From assembly GCA_029204225.1 (NCBI GenBank), contig CM055101.1, forward strand, positions 1,165,844-1,227,843: a stretch of 62,000 nucleotides of DNA, in the 5' to 3' direction. Below are positions 19,320 to 30,419 of this stretch, one piece after another. This DNA comes from Diphasiastrum complanatum (taxonomy: Eukaryota; Streptophyta; Lycopodiopsida; Lycopodiales; Lycopodiaceae). How positions within the stretch are numbered: position 1 is the first letter of the stretch; each line of letters begins with the position of its first letter. A program made the translations under genes and the position numbers. The notes under the pieces were generated by a model that saw only the letters and a list, made by a program, of their open reading frames with translations, did no database searches and was not told the DNA's origin.

Positions 19320-19980
19320 CAAAGGTGGTCTCTGAAAGACGTAAATACCTTGCAGAGAATAAAAAGCACATGAAAATGAAACGTGCTTGTCGTAGTGTAT
19401 ATTACAGTAATAGGTTGTTGTCATGCTTGAGACCGAATGAATACCTTTGCATAATTCACGACAAAATGGACCAAAAGAAAACAAGCATTCCTTAATTGGT
19501 TCCTAAACCAAAAGCTATAGCAAGAGCATATTCCATGCCTTTGTTACTTACGGGTATGCTTACGCATGGACATGGTACAAAGTCATTTGGCCACTTTGTA
19601 TTGGGATTGTGGAAATCGGATCCAAATTTCACCATTGGATCTTTGGCAAAGTGTTTGCGAGACTTGGAGGCTTTTAATAGGACAACGCATGCAGATCCAT
19701 ATGCTACACAACTGAAAAACAATGACATAGTTGATGCATTGTTGTCTCAAAGGTCCCTTTCACATGACCAAAAATTGGCAGGAGAAATTGCAATGGACTT
19801 GACCAAAAATATTTTGACACAAAATTTGCTTACACACGTAGAGTGCCAAATCCCTCTCACTTATTAACTAGGGTTAGGGTTGCCTTGGCATCCGCAAACC
19901 CTCCTACAGTATCTCCCACCAAAACTGGTGGCGGTTCTACGACACCTGCGAGATGCAGTTACTGTGGACTTTTATTTGCT
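19320..19980 (+). pseudogene. DDE-transposase-like gene, C-terminal part
   Basis: 19320-19493 is the second copy of the duplicated segment (CLRPNEYLCIIHDKMDQKKTSIP-type words). From 19496 an open frame of about 123 residues follows: LLTGMLTHGHGTKSFGHFVLGLWKSDPNFTIGSLAKCLRDLE and a hydrophilic C-terminus. The order KMDQKKT box, then a T-G-x-L-x-H-G word, then a TIGSLAKCLRDLE word fits the same transposase-like family. In another frame 19870-20000 encodes a Cys/His-containing tail (CSYCGLLFASH). Frame breaks make it a pseudogene. Confidence 0.5.
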
Positions 19981-20192
19981 TCACATCAAATGTTTATTGA
20001 ATGATACTGCACCTATTCTTCGGGTTCACGATGTGTTTTGGGTAACATGATAACCACATCATCTAGTGTATAGCGTTTAAAATATTTGGGCATATCATGC
20101 CTGACTACATCTGCTTGTTCTTTGTCAAAAGAACTTGTCTTGAATCTTTGCTTAGCCTTCTTAGTAGGAATTGATCGTGGAGGTGATGACTT

Positions 20193-20870
20193 CTAAGAAG
20201 ATAAACTCTTCTTCGAAGGTGAAGTCCTCCTAGATGATAATGTCTTGCTAGAACTCTGACTTGTAGAATCATCCTTGACTTTTCCTTTGCCTTTATCCAG
20301 TAAGGGTGGCACATTTTTTGAATCAATCGTTTGAGGAGGATTTTTCCATTTCAGCATCGTATTATAATGTTGCTTGGCTTGTTTCTTCGTTATTGACCCT
20401 GTGATCCCATCTTCCTTCAATATAACTGCTTTTGGCGATTTTATTGTTGGTTTATCAGGTTTATTACGCACTCCAAATCTGGTCAGATCCATATGATTTA
20501 GAATATGCTCATCAGTTTGCTCTGCATTGTCATCATAAGTCAAGGCATGACTCACAAGAATGAGTTCATCTTCAATCGAATCTGGTATAGGCTCCGTTGA
20601 TATCCAAGCTACATTCAGCACATTCAATGGAAAAGTGATGGGTGTATCCAAGGTTCGATCCAATAATGAAATCTCGCTCAAATCTGACTGATTATCTTGT
20701 TGACACATATATCCTACTGTATAGTCAATCGTTGCAAGAGTTTCATTCCAGTTGACAGTATCGGTTTGAGAATCATAATGAACTCCCAAATTTTTTACTA
20801 GTCGGTCACAAGTATGATCCGTTGTTGATGAATCATCATCCTCTTTTTGAACCACTAGTTTGATAGTCAA
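20193..20870 (-). pseudogene. Gypsy post-protease linker region
   Basis: 225-residue open frame continuous with the protease on its N-terminal side (the words ATLTIKLVVQ continue the protease frame). It is acidic and Ser/Thr-rich, with KKQAKQHYNTMLKWK and a basic Ser-rich end (SSSKTLSSRRTSPSKK). No domain recognised. Such spacers are common between protease and reverse transcriptase in this element group. Degenerate coding continues to about 19985. Confidence 0.5.
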
Positions 20871-20879
20871 AGTTGCAGG

Positions 20880-21360
20880 ATCAATCTTGACTGCAAGTTC
20901 ACGATTTTCAAAAGTGATTTTTCCGGTAGCCCAGCTATGAATTACTTATGCAACTCATAACTATGGGCATTCTAATAGGACTTGGTAGACATTTGGTGCT
21001 TCTGGTAAGTCCATTACTATGAAAGTAATGATGAACTATACTCCGACAATTCTGACAGGTATATCTTCAACCATTCCTTGTAGACAAATTGTCGTTTGAT
21101 CAACTAGATTAATGGCAAAAGTCGCAGATATTATCTTTGTAAGGCCCCATTTTGCACATAGCTTTATAGAAATTAGGTTAACTTTTGAACTACCGTCTAT
21201 CACAGCTGCTTCATTAGGAAATTGTCTATGCTGTATCGGTAGGATGATATTTCTTTGTTCACTTTTCCAAGCTGCTCCAACATGGATTACTTCATTAGAT
21301 TCTTCAAATCCAGCACAAAAAAGTGGCTCCTGGTGGACTTCTGGTTCAGCTTGAGTTAAC
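20880..21360 (-). pseudogene. Gypsy retropepsin-like protease
   Basis: Translating the minus strand through a few stops gives VIDGSSKVNLIS, FAINLVDQTTICLQG and MDLPEAPNVYQVLL. This is the pattern of gypsy proteases whose active site reads IDGGS-VNII. Here the active site reads DGSS. At least three stop codons lie within it. Confidence 0.6.
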
Positions 21361-21368
21361 TTTTGCGC

Positions 21369-21632
21369 TTATACTTCTTTTGCTTTTGGCACCAACTTCA
21401 AGAGCTCTCCCAACGAAATATTGGTCTTACTAGACAAAATATTCACGATCAATTCTGTTTGTGGTGCTTCCAGTTCAGTCATCTTGAAGGGTTCTTCATG
21501 ATGATGCAACTGAACATTCATATCAGTACGTGAATTTTTCGGTGGCTGCATTGGTGAAGAACGGACTTCGGTTGTTGCTTTAGTAGCTTCAAGCTTCTTT
21601 TTTTCTTGCAGATGTTTAATCCACTGCCTCAT
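21369..21632 (-). pseudogene. Gypsy gag-protease spacer
   Basis: 87 residues ending ISLGELLKLVPKAKEV, a word typical of the segment just before the protease in plant Athila/Tat-like polyproteins. The N-terminal half is basic and low in complexity. Confidence 0.55.
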
Positions 21633-21749
21633 ATCCTGATATCTTTTTTTTTCTGCATGAAGATTTGGATAGACTCTAGATGTTGTTGGTATATCAGTTA
21701 ATGGTATAGAACTAGCAGGTACTGATTCTGCTACCGGTTCTTTTTGCTT

Positions 21750-22331
21750 CTATGCTCTGGTGATCAACATCAAGGGTACACTTGGTTTATTCTGAGCTGC
21801 TGGTCTTTGCTTGATTGTTATCAAATTTATAGGAGTTGTAGCCGGTGGTGGCTTCGATTTTGCTGGACATTCCTTATAGCAATGCCCATAGCCACAGTCA
21901 CGACTGAATGGTACAAATCTTCCGTTATTTGGACATTCTACAACTCTGTGAGTTTCTCCACATGCAAAGCATCCAAGTGGTGCTCTGGTCCAGTTTCTAG
22001 ATTCTTGTTGTTGCATGGCAGCATAAATAACATATTGTTCTAATGATCCACCTTCTTGATCATTACCGTAGTTCCATTGCTCGGCACTTCTGGAAGGTTC
22101 TGATTCCATCAAACTGGTAGGAGGAGCGGGGTGCTTTGGTGGGGCAGGTAAGGCTAATCGTTCCGGGTATCCAAGAGCAGATTGACAAGGTCTAGCTGCC
22201 GGATTTCCTCCATAATGTGGTTTTCGATATCCCATATGGGCATAATGTTGCTGAATTATCTGAGGATTGAAGTTGCTAAAAGCAGTATCATGATCAGGCG
22301 AATTACACAAATGACATATACTAATTTCCAT
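21750..22331 (-). pseudogene. Gypsy gag nucleocapsid region with Cys/His knuckles
   Basis: 193-residue frame with cysteine-histidine clusters CHLCNSPDHD, CFACGETHRVVEC and CGYGHCYKEC. They are spaced like CCHC knuckles but with one residue fewer (C-x2-C-x3-H-x4-C) or degraded. They probably bind element RNA. Pro-rich stretches lie between them. Confidence 0.6.
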
Positions 22332-22553
22332 TCATTTTTTCAATTGACACGCATTCACTATGTGATTTCCTGTACAAATAGAACACCAAACATTTTCCTT
22401 GGTAGGAAAAGTCTTTGCAAACTTCTCAGGTTCCTTGTTCGCTTGTCCATGGAAATCTTCCAATGCTTTGATCTGCTCATCAAATTGTGACTCCAACTTT
22501 TCCATCTGTTTCTGCTGGTTCTTCCCGAGTTTCTCGAACTCATTGAGCATCAT
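22332..22553 (-). pseudogene. Gypsy gag coiled-coil and knuckle segment
   Basis: 73 residues: a heptad-like charged helix (LGKNQQKQMEKLESQFDEQIKALEDF) and a further knuckle CSICTGNHIVNAC. It is separated from the next knuckle region by a single stop near 22334. Confidence 0.5.
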
Positions 22554-22680
22554 TTTTGTAGTAGAGTTGACATTCGTTGATGCAGTAGTGGTGGATGTCG
22601 TAGTGGTATGTCATGATGTATAAGGCAACATACTGATATTCAGCTCATCATTTGAATCTTCATCCTCCTTCCGAATTGCA

Positions 22681-23200
22681 TCATCCATAACATTTTGCAA
22701 AGTTGCATTTCAGCTCACATCTGATTCTTTTAGGAAGGCCTGTTAGGAACCACATAATCATAGCATCTTCAATAATCAATTCAGATACGCACTCAGATCT
22801 GAGACGTTTAACCCGTTCAATGTAATCTCGTACAATTTCCTGCTTTCCCATTTTAATTTTACTTAAAAGTAGGAAAGGGTCTTCCATAAATTTATGAGGT
22901 TTGAACCGTGTAATGAGGGCTCCTTTGATAGTCTCTCAATCTGTACGTTCAGTTTCATCTTGATTATAGTACCAATCTTGTGTTGCGCCTGTTAAGGCCA
23001 TAGGAAAAAACTTAAGTTTATCCTAGGAAAAAACTTCGCCATAGACTTCACAAGATTCAAAATAGATTTGAAGAAATCTAACTGGATTTGTTAATCCATT
23101 GTATTTGGGTAGATCCAAATGGGGTGCTCTTCTAACAATGATTGGATTGACTTCCTGAGAAGCACCTCCAGGGACAGCTATCTTACAGATTAAATCAAAC
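22681..23200 (-). pseudogene. Gypsy gag core (retrotrans_gag-like)
   Basis: 22681-22887 is open (MEDPFLLLSKIKMGKQEIVRDYIERVK, DAMIMWFLTGLPKRI). To its right the same frame continues through stops with words like LKFFPMALTGATQDWY. The pattern A-x-x-W-Y followed by F-x-x-L-x-x-I-K-Q is that of the gypsy retrotrans_gag domain. At least two in-frame stops are present. Confidence 0.62.
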
Positions 23201-24389
23201 AAACTGTGAGATTGGATCTAGATTTTCAATCAAAAATATCTCAGATAAGATCTACTAGATATCTTCTACTTGACGAAAATAAGATTCCTATATCGTGAAA
23301 AAGATTCCAAAAATCAACCAATCAATAATTCTCAAAAATAAAAAAATTTTCAAAATCAAAATCAGACTATATCATATTTGACCCAAAATTTGACAAGGAC
23401 TTGATCTGGAAAATCGGAACCTAAAAATAGATCTGACGAAGGTTTTCTACATGAAGATTCACTTGACGAAGGTTCAGCAGTGCTATTTTTGAAAAAAAAC
23501 TCTCTAATCAAATTTTTCTAACAAATTCTATGAAAATAACCTTCGCCGAACTCTCAGACTCAGAATCTGACACAGATAAAGCTAGGGTAGAACTGGCGAA
23601 GGTTTTTGGCACACAAAAACACAGTTTATGTAGTTTGACAAGGGTAGAAATAAAGATTTTCTATGATCTGGATAGGATGAATGTTCGTCGTACTCAAAAA
23701 TAGTAAATTACTTTAAATAGAATAATTTGGAAACTCGACGAAGGTTCTGGCGAACAATCGTAATACTTATATTTTTACAAAAAGGAGACTTTTTTGGCAA
23801 AAATATGACAATATGACAACTGATCCTGTAAAAAACCTTATTTTTCTAATATAATTCTTCGTCGACTTGGTAGTAGATAGATCTGAATCACACCTATGCA
23901 CAGTGAATCGGGCGAAGGTTCTTTTTCTGTATTTTTAGAGTTTTGGTGATTCTTTTGGTGTTTTTTGATGGTTTTTCTGATGTTTCTGAAAATCTGCTAG
24001 AAAGGATTGTTTGCCCTTCAAACTGAAGGTTCTATGATCAAAACTGCAGCTTTCTGCAACTCAACAAACGTCTCTTGAACGAGGGCAAAAAGTTATCAGG
24101 TCTGATGATGATTTTTGTCTCCTTTTGACCAAAATCTAGTAGATTGGACCGCTTTTTGTTGTTTGTTCTGATATCTCAGATCCAAATGGATCTTAAGATT
24201 GGTGATATGAATAGCTTTCCCTGTTCCACAATCAGATTAGATTTCAAAAAAGAAAATCCACTCAAATCAGGCAAAATCACTCGCAAACTAACTCTAAATG
24301 CAGATTTAACACTATTCATGCCACAACAAGATGTCTAATGCAAGCTAACCATCCAACAAAAATACTGCAAACTAAAAAATTGGCATAGC
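23201..24389 (-). other. Gypsy leader with recurring CGAAGGTT motif
   Basis: Non-coding, AT-rich. The decamer G(A/G)CGAAGGTT occurs at 23435, 23465, 23539 (reverse), 23595, 23737 and 23911, with weaker echoes near 23549, 23748 and 24024. Such a clustered short motif may belong to packaging or to a repeat-derived leader. Function unknown. Confidence 0.55.
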
Positions 24390-24406
24390 TCCCCAGAATG
24401 GTGCCA
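24390..24406 (-). other. Gypsy primer-binding site
   Basis: Minus-strand TGGCACCATTCTGGGGA, four bases from the LTR. It resembles the TGGCGCCGTTGCCGGGGA-type site used by Athila/Tat elements, with several substitutions. Confidence 0.65.
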
Positions 24407-24410
24407 AAAT

Positions 24411-24978
24411 TTTAGTGGGTTTCTTTCCTTGCCTATTCTCAGCCCAAGATCTAATCAATCTAGCATCGAGGAGATGAAATTAGTTGTCACGTGTAGATTC
24501 GTTCCCATGAGAGCGATAGCATAGTTCAGATTTAAGCATGAATGGAAGATTCACATCTAACTCTACCATCCACTAACCCTACTCATTAATACTACATCCA
24601 TTAACACTAGATCCACAATGAAGATAGCTTACTCTTTCTTTCTCTCCCTATCTCTCTCATAGAAAGTATAAAAACATGAAATCCCAATAACAATCAGATC
24701 CAACAATTAGCAAAACACAATAAAAGCATGAGAGATGGAGGAAAAGTGATAGGGAGCAAGGACATTCATAAATCCATTTCACAAGAGAACCAATCTACTT
24801 TATTGAAATGAAGATATGTACATGTGTAGCAAACTCGAGTTGGTCCCTTTTTATAGTAGAGAGGAGGACCCTCGCCTCTGAATCCTATTGGTCCATTTCT
24901 CCCTAACTATTCAAATTTTAAAAAGAGTGGGAATCATCCAAAGTGGAGGGAAACCCAACTATATTTACTAACTTGACA
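24411..24978 (-). repeat. Athila-like 5' LTR (inverted-repeat arm 1)
   Basis: On the minus strand it runs from TGTCAAGTTAGT (24978) to CCCACTAAA next to the PBS. A TATAAAAAG box is on the minus strand near 24846-24856. The plus-oriented relative 25031-25585 forms the other arm, and a fragment is at 57391-57513. The terminal base pair next to the PBS is mutated (TTTAGTGGG versus TGTAGTGGG in the other copies). Confidence 0.72.
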
Positions 24979-25030
24979 TTTAGGCTCTGCGACATTAAAA
25001 GTCTCGCAAAAAGGCATAAAGTCCTTTTAA

Positions 25031-25585
25031 TTAGTGAGTAAAGTTGGGTTTCTCTCCAATCTGGATGGTTCTCACTCTTTTTTAAATTTGAATAGTTAGG
25101 GAGCAGAAATGGACCAATAGAATTCAGAGGCCAAGGTCCTCCTCTCTACTATAAAAAGAGACCAATGCGAGTTTGCTACACATGTACATATCTTCATTTC
25201 GCAGATTGGTTCTCTTTTGAAATGGATTTATGAATGTCCTTGCTCTCTATCACTTTTCCTTCATCTCTCATGCTTTTATTGTGTTTTGCTAATTGTTGGA
25301 TCTGATTGTTATTGGGATTGCATGTTTTATACTTTTTTTGAGAGAGAAAGGGAGCTATAGAAAGAGTAAGCTATCTTCATTGTGGATCTAGTGTTAATGG
25401 ATGTAGTGTTAATGCTTAGGGTTAGTGGATGGTAGAGTTAGATGTGAATCTTCCATTCATACTGAAATCTGAACTATGCTATCACTCTCATGGGAATGAA
25501 TCTATGCATGAACTAACTTCATCTCCTTGATGCTAGATTGATTAGATCTTGGGTTGAGGATAGGCAAGGAAAGAAACCCACTACA
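25031..25585 (+). repeat. Athila-like LTR in opposite orientation (inverted-repeat arm 2)
   Basis: About 555 bases that are the reverse complement of 24411-24978 with scattered differences, ending CCCACTACA. No PBS follows and no coding region precedes it, so it is a solo or rearranged LTR. The two arms are only about 52 bases apart. TATAAAAAG is on the plus strand near 25150. Confidence 0.75.
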
Positions 25586-27236
25586 AGAAGCCGTCTTTGC
25601 CAAAAAATTTCTAAAAATTATCCATTACTACCAAAGAAGCCATCTTTGAGTCCGGATTCATCTCAGAATTATGTGCAAGCTCGTAGCTCTATTGTTGAGC
25701 AAGATTCCAATTTCTAGGCTACTTTGATATTTTTCAACTGAATACGTAATTTTGAGATCTCTATTCTCTGTAATGTTGCCAATTGATCATTCAAAAACTC
25801 CAACAACTCATTAGGATTCAGATTTTTGCATTTTAGTAGCTACACCTATCTTTCAATTTCTTTCGGCATGTTGAGTGCTATTCTAGTTATGCATCAGTAT
25901 CACAATTTAGATACCCTTAGTGTTGCAAACAATCATTTTTATCGTAACATATAATGTGGAGACAAGTAGAGACTTTTATTCTTCAGGCTGCAAGGAATGA
26001 TCGAGAGCATGCTACACCAATTGTTGCAGTTACAATTTTATTACAATCTCCACAAATGGCAAATTAATGGTGTCATACATGTGTTTCTTTTGTGACATCA
26101 GACACCTGCTAAGTGGAGAATTTGATTTAATAAAAAAACCATGTGATACTGGCAGAGGGGAAAGGCAGATGCCAACGACGATTCCACTTAGTAATAGCTT
26201 TGTGGCATTTTCTATGGTGCTAGAAAACCTAAGCTACTCTATGAAAAGTGATTTGAACTCCATTTTGAGTTGTTCTATTTAAATTGAGAAACCTTACCAA
26301 TCTCTAAAAGGGTTTTATACGAGAAGATGATGTGGGTCTAGTTGCCAACATTCTTAAAGAAGTTCGGCTAGTTTTGGTGATTTGGAGCTGTATTTGGGAT
26401 TTCTATGTTTAGGTTGTTACAAAATCATTTTCAAGATGCCTACTTTTTGTTTGAATTTGTAGTCCAGCTAGGTTCCCACCAAAAATGATCAAATAAATGA
26501 ACGATGTGCATTTTGAAATGAATATGACAATTTTCATTGCCACTAACAACAAGTCTTCTAGAAATTGACCATAGTGTCTTGATGAGTCAGAGAACCCTCA
26601 CCATAAATTTGTTCGTACCCTTGGCCTTATAATGTCCTCAAGCTGCTAGGCAATACCTATCACTAATTGTTATTGGCACTATCTATGTATTGAACTGTGA
26701 TGTATTTACAACACCCATTTCAAAAGCTCAAACTAGGAAAAGATTGTCGAATCATAAATGTCAAAGTGGTATAAGCAAACTTAAACTCTGTTGGAAGTTG
26801 TAGAAGTAGCATTTTTTAGACAAGTAACTGATTTCAAATTTTTACCAAATTGAAATTCAACAAAAAAGAAAAAAGTTTCAAATTTTAACTTTCAATCTGG
26901 GAGTTCCCAACTACAAAAGTAAAAAGAATGGCAATATAGTAAAACTTGTCGGCAATTTCATTGCAATTTCTCCTGTCAATTTTAGCTTATCTATCACCAC
27001 AAAATAATTTAGACTTAGTGAAAACACTGTGACCAATTCTTAGTGATAAACTCAGTTTAATCAATTCACTAATCTAAACTGATTCCATAGATAACAAAAA
27101 AATGACCAAAATTTCTATTGTTTTTGGAAAACTAAAATTTTGCTTCTATTTTACGTGATTCGGAAATTCTGACGAAAATACTATTAGTACAAAAGGCAAT
27201 CAAAATCGAAAAAATCAAAACATTGTCCGATTTCTG
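25586..27236. other. Unassigned AT-rich region
   Basis: No reading frame with recognisable content. I see no LTR ends or internal repeats linking it to neighbours. It may be the decayed remainder of the gypsy element whose integrase lies at 28477. Confidence 0.4.
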
Positions 27237-27626
27237 ATGTTACTAACCCAATGTCAAACTGGCATGCAAAGCACACTACATCAGTTACAAACGTCATTAC
27301 AGAATTTTTTTATGTAAACTTCAGTTTTACGGATTTTGTCATCCATTAACACTAATTTGTGACCCAACTGTCAGAGCACATGCGTATGACCACTCAAATC
27401 ACTCGAATCACCCTGAGAATCAACATGCAACTAATCCATGCAAGCACAGTACTACAAATTAGGGAAATGACTGGCATGCAATCATAACAATTTCAAATTT
27501 TGCCAATTTTACTCACAAAACTGCAAAAATTCAGATGATCATAACTTTGGCTATAGGACACCAAATTGGATGCTGTAAAGCTTATTACAGAGGGAGAATA
27601 AGTGAATAAGATGCTTGCCACATTAG
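27237..27626. repeat. Dispersed repeat R, copy 1
   Basis: About 390 bases that recur in reverse orientation at 36606-36995 with scattered differences (shared words include ccaaagttatgatcatctga when read on the other strand). Non-coding and AT-rich. It may be a piece of an LTR or leader of an unidentified element. Confidence 0.7.
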
Positions 27627-28440
27627 CCTGCCACCTAGGCTTCACACGTGCGAGATCAGAGTGTCAAAAAATTTGTAGTAGGGCGCTTTTCCACAAGACA
27701 ATATCATGCAAAAACGTGCAAACACCCATTCTAGCCCAAAATTGATGCTACCACTTAAACAATCAATTAGACTTCCATGAAGCAATCATACTGATCCTAA
27801 GATGCAGTATAGGCTGAGAACAAAGTTTTCTTGATTTGTAGAAGTCAAAATAGCTTCAAACTTGATGGAGATGGTTTATAAGCCACCAGCCATCAATTCA
27901 CAGGTCTGATAGCTTGATGGGAAGGTAAAAAGGAATGCTAATCATGCTGGAAATAATTCCATAATGATCTCCTTATGGATTTGGAGAGATCTATCCCCTA
28001 AAAATCACCAAAAAATGGTCATTTTTTGAACTTTTTTTACTTCCTACAAGTTCAATTGCTGGAATTCTTGGTTCTAACTTCAGGGAAAGCTTCAAAAGAC
28101 TTTGGTATACCTATTTACAAGCTCTACATGGTGTTTTATAGCCACCTACTATCCAACTTTATGAAAAACAAGAAAAAATGATGATTTTTGGCTATTTTCC
28201 GGTTTTTTCATCACAATAAAGTGGAAGTTCATGACATACAACTCTTTCTCTAACACATGCAAACCAATTTATAGAATTACAACCATCTAATTGGTCTGAT
28301 CTTGCTGGATTATGGTTCTTACTATCTATTTTGTGCCAAAAAACATGAAAAACCAAACAATTTTGACCAAAACATAGCCTAGAATCCTAAATCATTGCAA
28401 AGAACCAGCATGCATCATTGGAAAGAGCCGGATTGGAGAA
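27627..28440. other. Unassigned region before the gypsy integrase
   Basis: AT-rich, non-coding. Contains words such as gtggtttataagccaccag near 27870 and gttttatagccacctac near 28130 that look like two loose copies of a short unit. Nothing further is recognised. Confidence 0.35.
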
Positions 28441-28476
28441 GCTAATCAGGTATGCTTTGCTGAGTTCCAATCCGAG

Positions 28477-28764
28477 TTGTATCTTTCTCTACGAGATCTT
28501 TGTCGGACTGATGATTTATTTGGTCATATTTGGCAAGATGTTCTGGCAGGAAGCTCTATTTTGAGAGAAAATCTAGGAAAGCAGGATTCCAAGAAATCTC
28601 ATGAAGAGAAGATACTTGATAATTATTTCATTAGAAATGGTTTGCTTTTCCGTAGAGGAAAAGTTTGTGTGCTAGATATTATGGATATTAGGGCCCAAAT
28701 TCTGCACGAGTGCCATGATAGCCCCAGCGCAGGACACCCTGCCTGGTATACGGAGGACACTTGA
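28477..28764 (+). pseudogene. Gypsy pol: RNase H end and integrase zinc finger start
   Basis: 95 residues. The frame ends with ILHECHDSPSAGHPA, which holds the two histidines of the integrase HHCC finger. The preceding region (HEEKILDNYFIRNGLLFRRGKVCV) is the usual stretch between RNase H and integrase. A frame change near 28760 leads to the next segment. Confidence 0.75.
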
Positions 28765-29440
28765 CCTTGTTAAGAGAAAATTTATTGGTCAAAAATGTCG
28801 AGGCATATGCTCAAAAATGTGAACAATGCCAAGTAAATAAAGTGGAAAGACTCAAAGAAGCTGGTCTATTGCATCCATTGGAAATTCCCAGCAAGAAATG
28901 GGAAAGTATTTCCATGGATTTTGTGGTCAGACTTCCCAAGTCAGAGAAGGGTCACGATGCTATTTGGGTAGCAGTTCACGGGCTAACCAAAATGGCGCAG
29001 TTGATTCCAACAAAACTACTGTCAAAGCTTCTGAACTTGCTCAGCTCTTCATTGAAAAGGTGTTCAGTTTGTATGGTTTGCTGAACAATATTGTTAATGA
29101 ACAGGATTCCAAGTTCACTGTCAACTTCTGGCAGGCGGTCCTTGAAAGACTAGAAACTGCTTTATGTCTATCATTTATGGATCACCTAGAAACCGATGGT
29201 CAGACCGAACGTGTCAACCAGTGGATGGAAGATATGCTTTGCGCATATGTATCCAGGCAACAATCAGATTGGGAAAAGTATCTTCCAATGGTTGAGTTCG
29301 CATACAATAGTATGAAGCATTCTGCCACTGGTTTTAGTTCTTTTATGCTCTTGTATGGCTTTCAGCATCGTTCCCCTATCTCCGTTGGACTCGAAGGTCT
29401 CAAGGTTCAAGCTGCAACAGATTTCATGCATGATATGTAG
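28761..29440 (+). pseudogene. Gypsy integrase catalytic core
   Basis: Two overlapping frames (28761-29084 and 28898-29440). The first has the finger cysteines (CEQCQVNK) and the first acidic site ISMDFVVRLP. The second has NEQDSKFT, where the family usually reads SDRD-x-x-F, and then ETDGQTERVNQ, which supplies the glutamate. The downstream words EFAYNSMKHSATGFSSFMLLYG are typical of plant chromoviruses. A frame change near 29000 and a TAG near 29438 interrupt it. Confidence 0.82.
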
Positions 29441-29965
29441 GAAATGTTGCAGGTGGCTAGGGAAAGCATTAGATCGGCTCAAGATTAGAACTAGTTCTAT
29501 GCCAACCGAAGTCGTGTTCCTCAAGAGTTTCAGATCGGTGATTGGGTGTATCTTAGGATCCCCAAGGACTCTAAGACACTTCGAACGGGGAAATGTGCAA
29601 AGTTATCTCCACGTTTTAGCGGTCTTTTCAAAGTTCTTAACAAGAATGGTAGGGCTGCTTATAGACTAGAACTCCCTGTCGGAAATAAGGTTCATCCTGT
29701 ATTCCATGTAAGTCATTTAAAGGAACGACTCGGTAGGAAAGATGACCTAATACCACAAATGATCTAATTCTATTGGAGGTTTTGACTACTTTTGTACCCC
29801 ATGAACCGGAAAGGATCGTGGATACTTGACGACATCAACTGAGAAATCGTTTGATTTCTGAACATCTAATTCCTTGGAAATGTAAGTTAGATGATGAGGA
29901 CACCTGGGAGAAGGAGGATGATTTAAGACTTAGATTTCCTGGTTTTTTCCCAAAAAAGGAAGTTT
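29441..29965 (+). pseudogene. Gypsy integrase C-terminal domain and chromodomain-like tail
   Basis: 29546-29767 encodes LRTGKCAKLSPRFSGLFKVL and AYRLELPVGNKVHPVFHVSHLK, the integrase C-terminal GPY/F-like region (GPF replaced by SGLF). After a stop, 29805-29965 reads with ERIVDT and LIPWKCKLDDEDTWEKEDDL, matching a chromodomain (W-x-x-x-x-x-x-x-x-TWE). Chromodomains direct insertion to particular chromatin. Confidence 0.75.
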
Positions 29966-29969
29966 TTAT

Positions 29970-29982
29970 GGGTGGGGGAAAA
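29970..29982 (+). other. Gypsy polypurine tract
   Basis: GGGTGGGGGAAAA directly before the 3' LTR start. Position and composition fit the plus-strand primer. Confidence 0.75.
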
Positions 29983-30419
29983 TGTTATATACCATAACGG
30001 TGTGACGGCCTCGCAAGGAGCATGATGCAAGACTGGAGTTTCCAACATGTTTGGGTGCCACACATCACCATCCTAGGTGTTCACGTGTCGCCAACAAGAC
30101 CGTGCTTGAAGGGACCCACTGTGCTATGCCTATATGGTGGTGACGTTTCTCTCTTTCCATTCACTTAGTCTACCCGGGAGTTGGTGGATGGAGAGCCCAA
30201 TGGGAGATGTGACCCTAGGAGATGTGTGCTAGGGAGAGTTGAGTGGGTATGGGACGCCAGTTATCATAGGAGGCTTGACCGAGCATGATTATGTCAATTG
30301 CTCCAGTGCATGGGGGTGGGTCGGTTGTGACCCTACAGATGGGCAGTTACGGTGCATCGTCACTGGTATGGGGTGTGCGGAACCTTTAAGGCAGTCGATG
30401 ATCCTAGGGAGTTGTAACA
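29983..30419 (+). repeat. Chromovirus-like 3' LTR
   Basis: 437 bases, TGTTATATACC to GTTGTAACA, giving the inverted ends TGTTA/TAACA. It contains CACGTGTCG near 30082 and TATATGG near 30130. The short frame at 30239-30454 crosses its right end and is not a gene. Confidence 0.75.

Larger units (their letters stand above)
19981..24978 (-). mobile_element. Athila/Tat-like Ty3/gypsy element, 5' half
   Basis: Reading on the minus strand from the right: LTR (24411-24978), PBS, a leader of about 1.2 kb, gag, zinc knuckles, protease and a long linker. It stops near 19980 against transposase-like host sequence, so reverse transcriptase, RNase H, integrase and the 3' LTR are missing. The PBS type and the protease words point to the Athila/Tat side of the gypsy group. 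Stops and shifts occur throughout. Confidence 0.72.
28441..30419 (+). mobile_element. Chromovirus-like Ty3/gypsy element, 3' end
   Basis: Contains the end of RNase H, integrase, a chromodomain-like tail, a polypurine tract (GGGTGGGGGAAAA at 29970-29982) and a 3' LTR. The left part of pol, gag and the 5' LTR are absent. Stops and frame changes make it defective. Confidence 0.8.

Noticed and set aside
19866-19885. Telomere-like ctagggttagggttgcc
   Set aside because: Only one and a half units, not a repeat tract.
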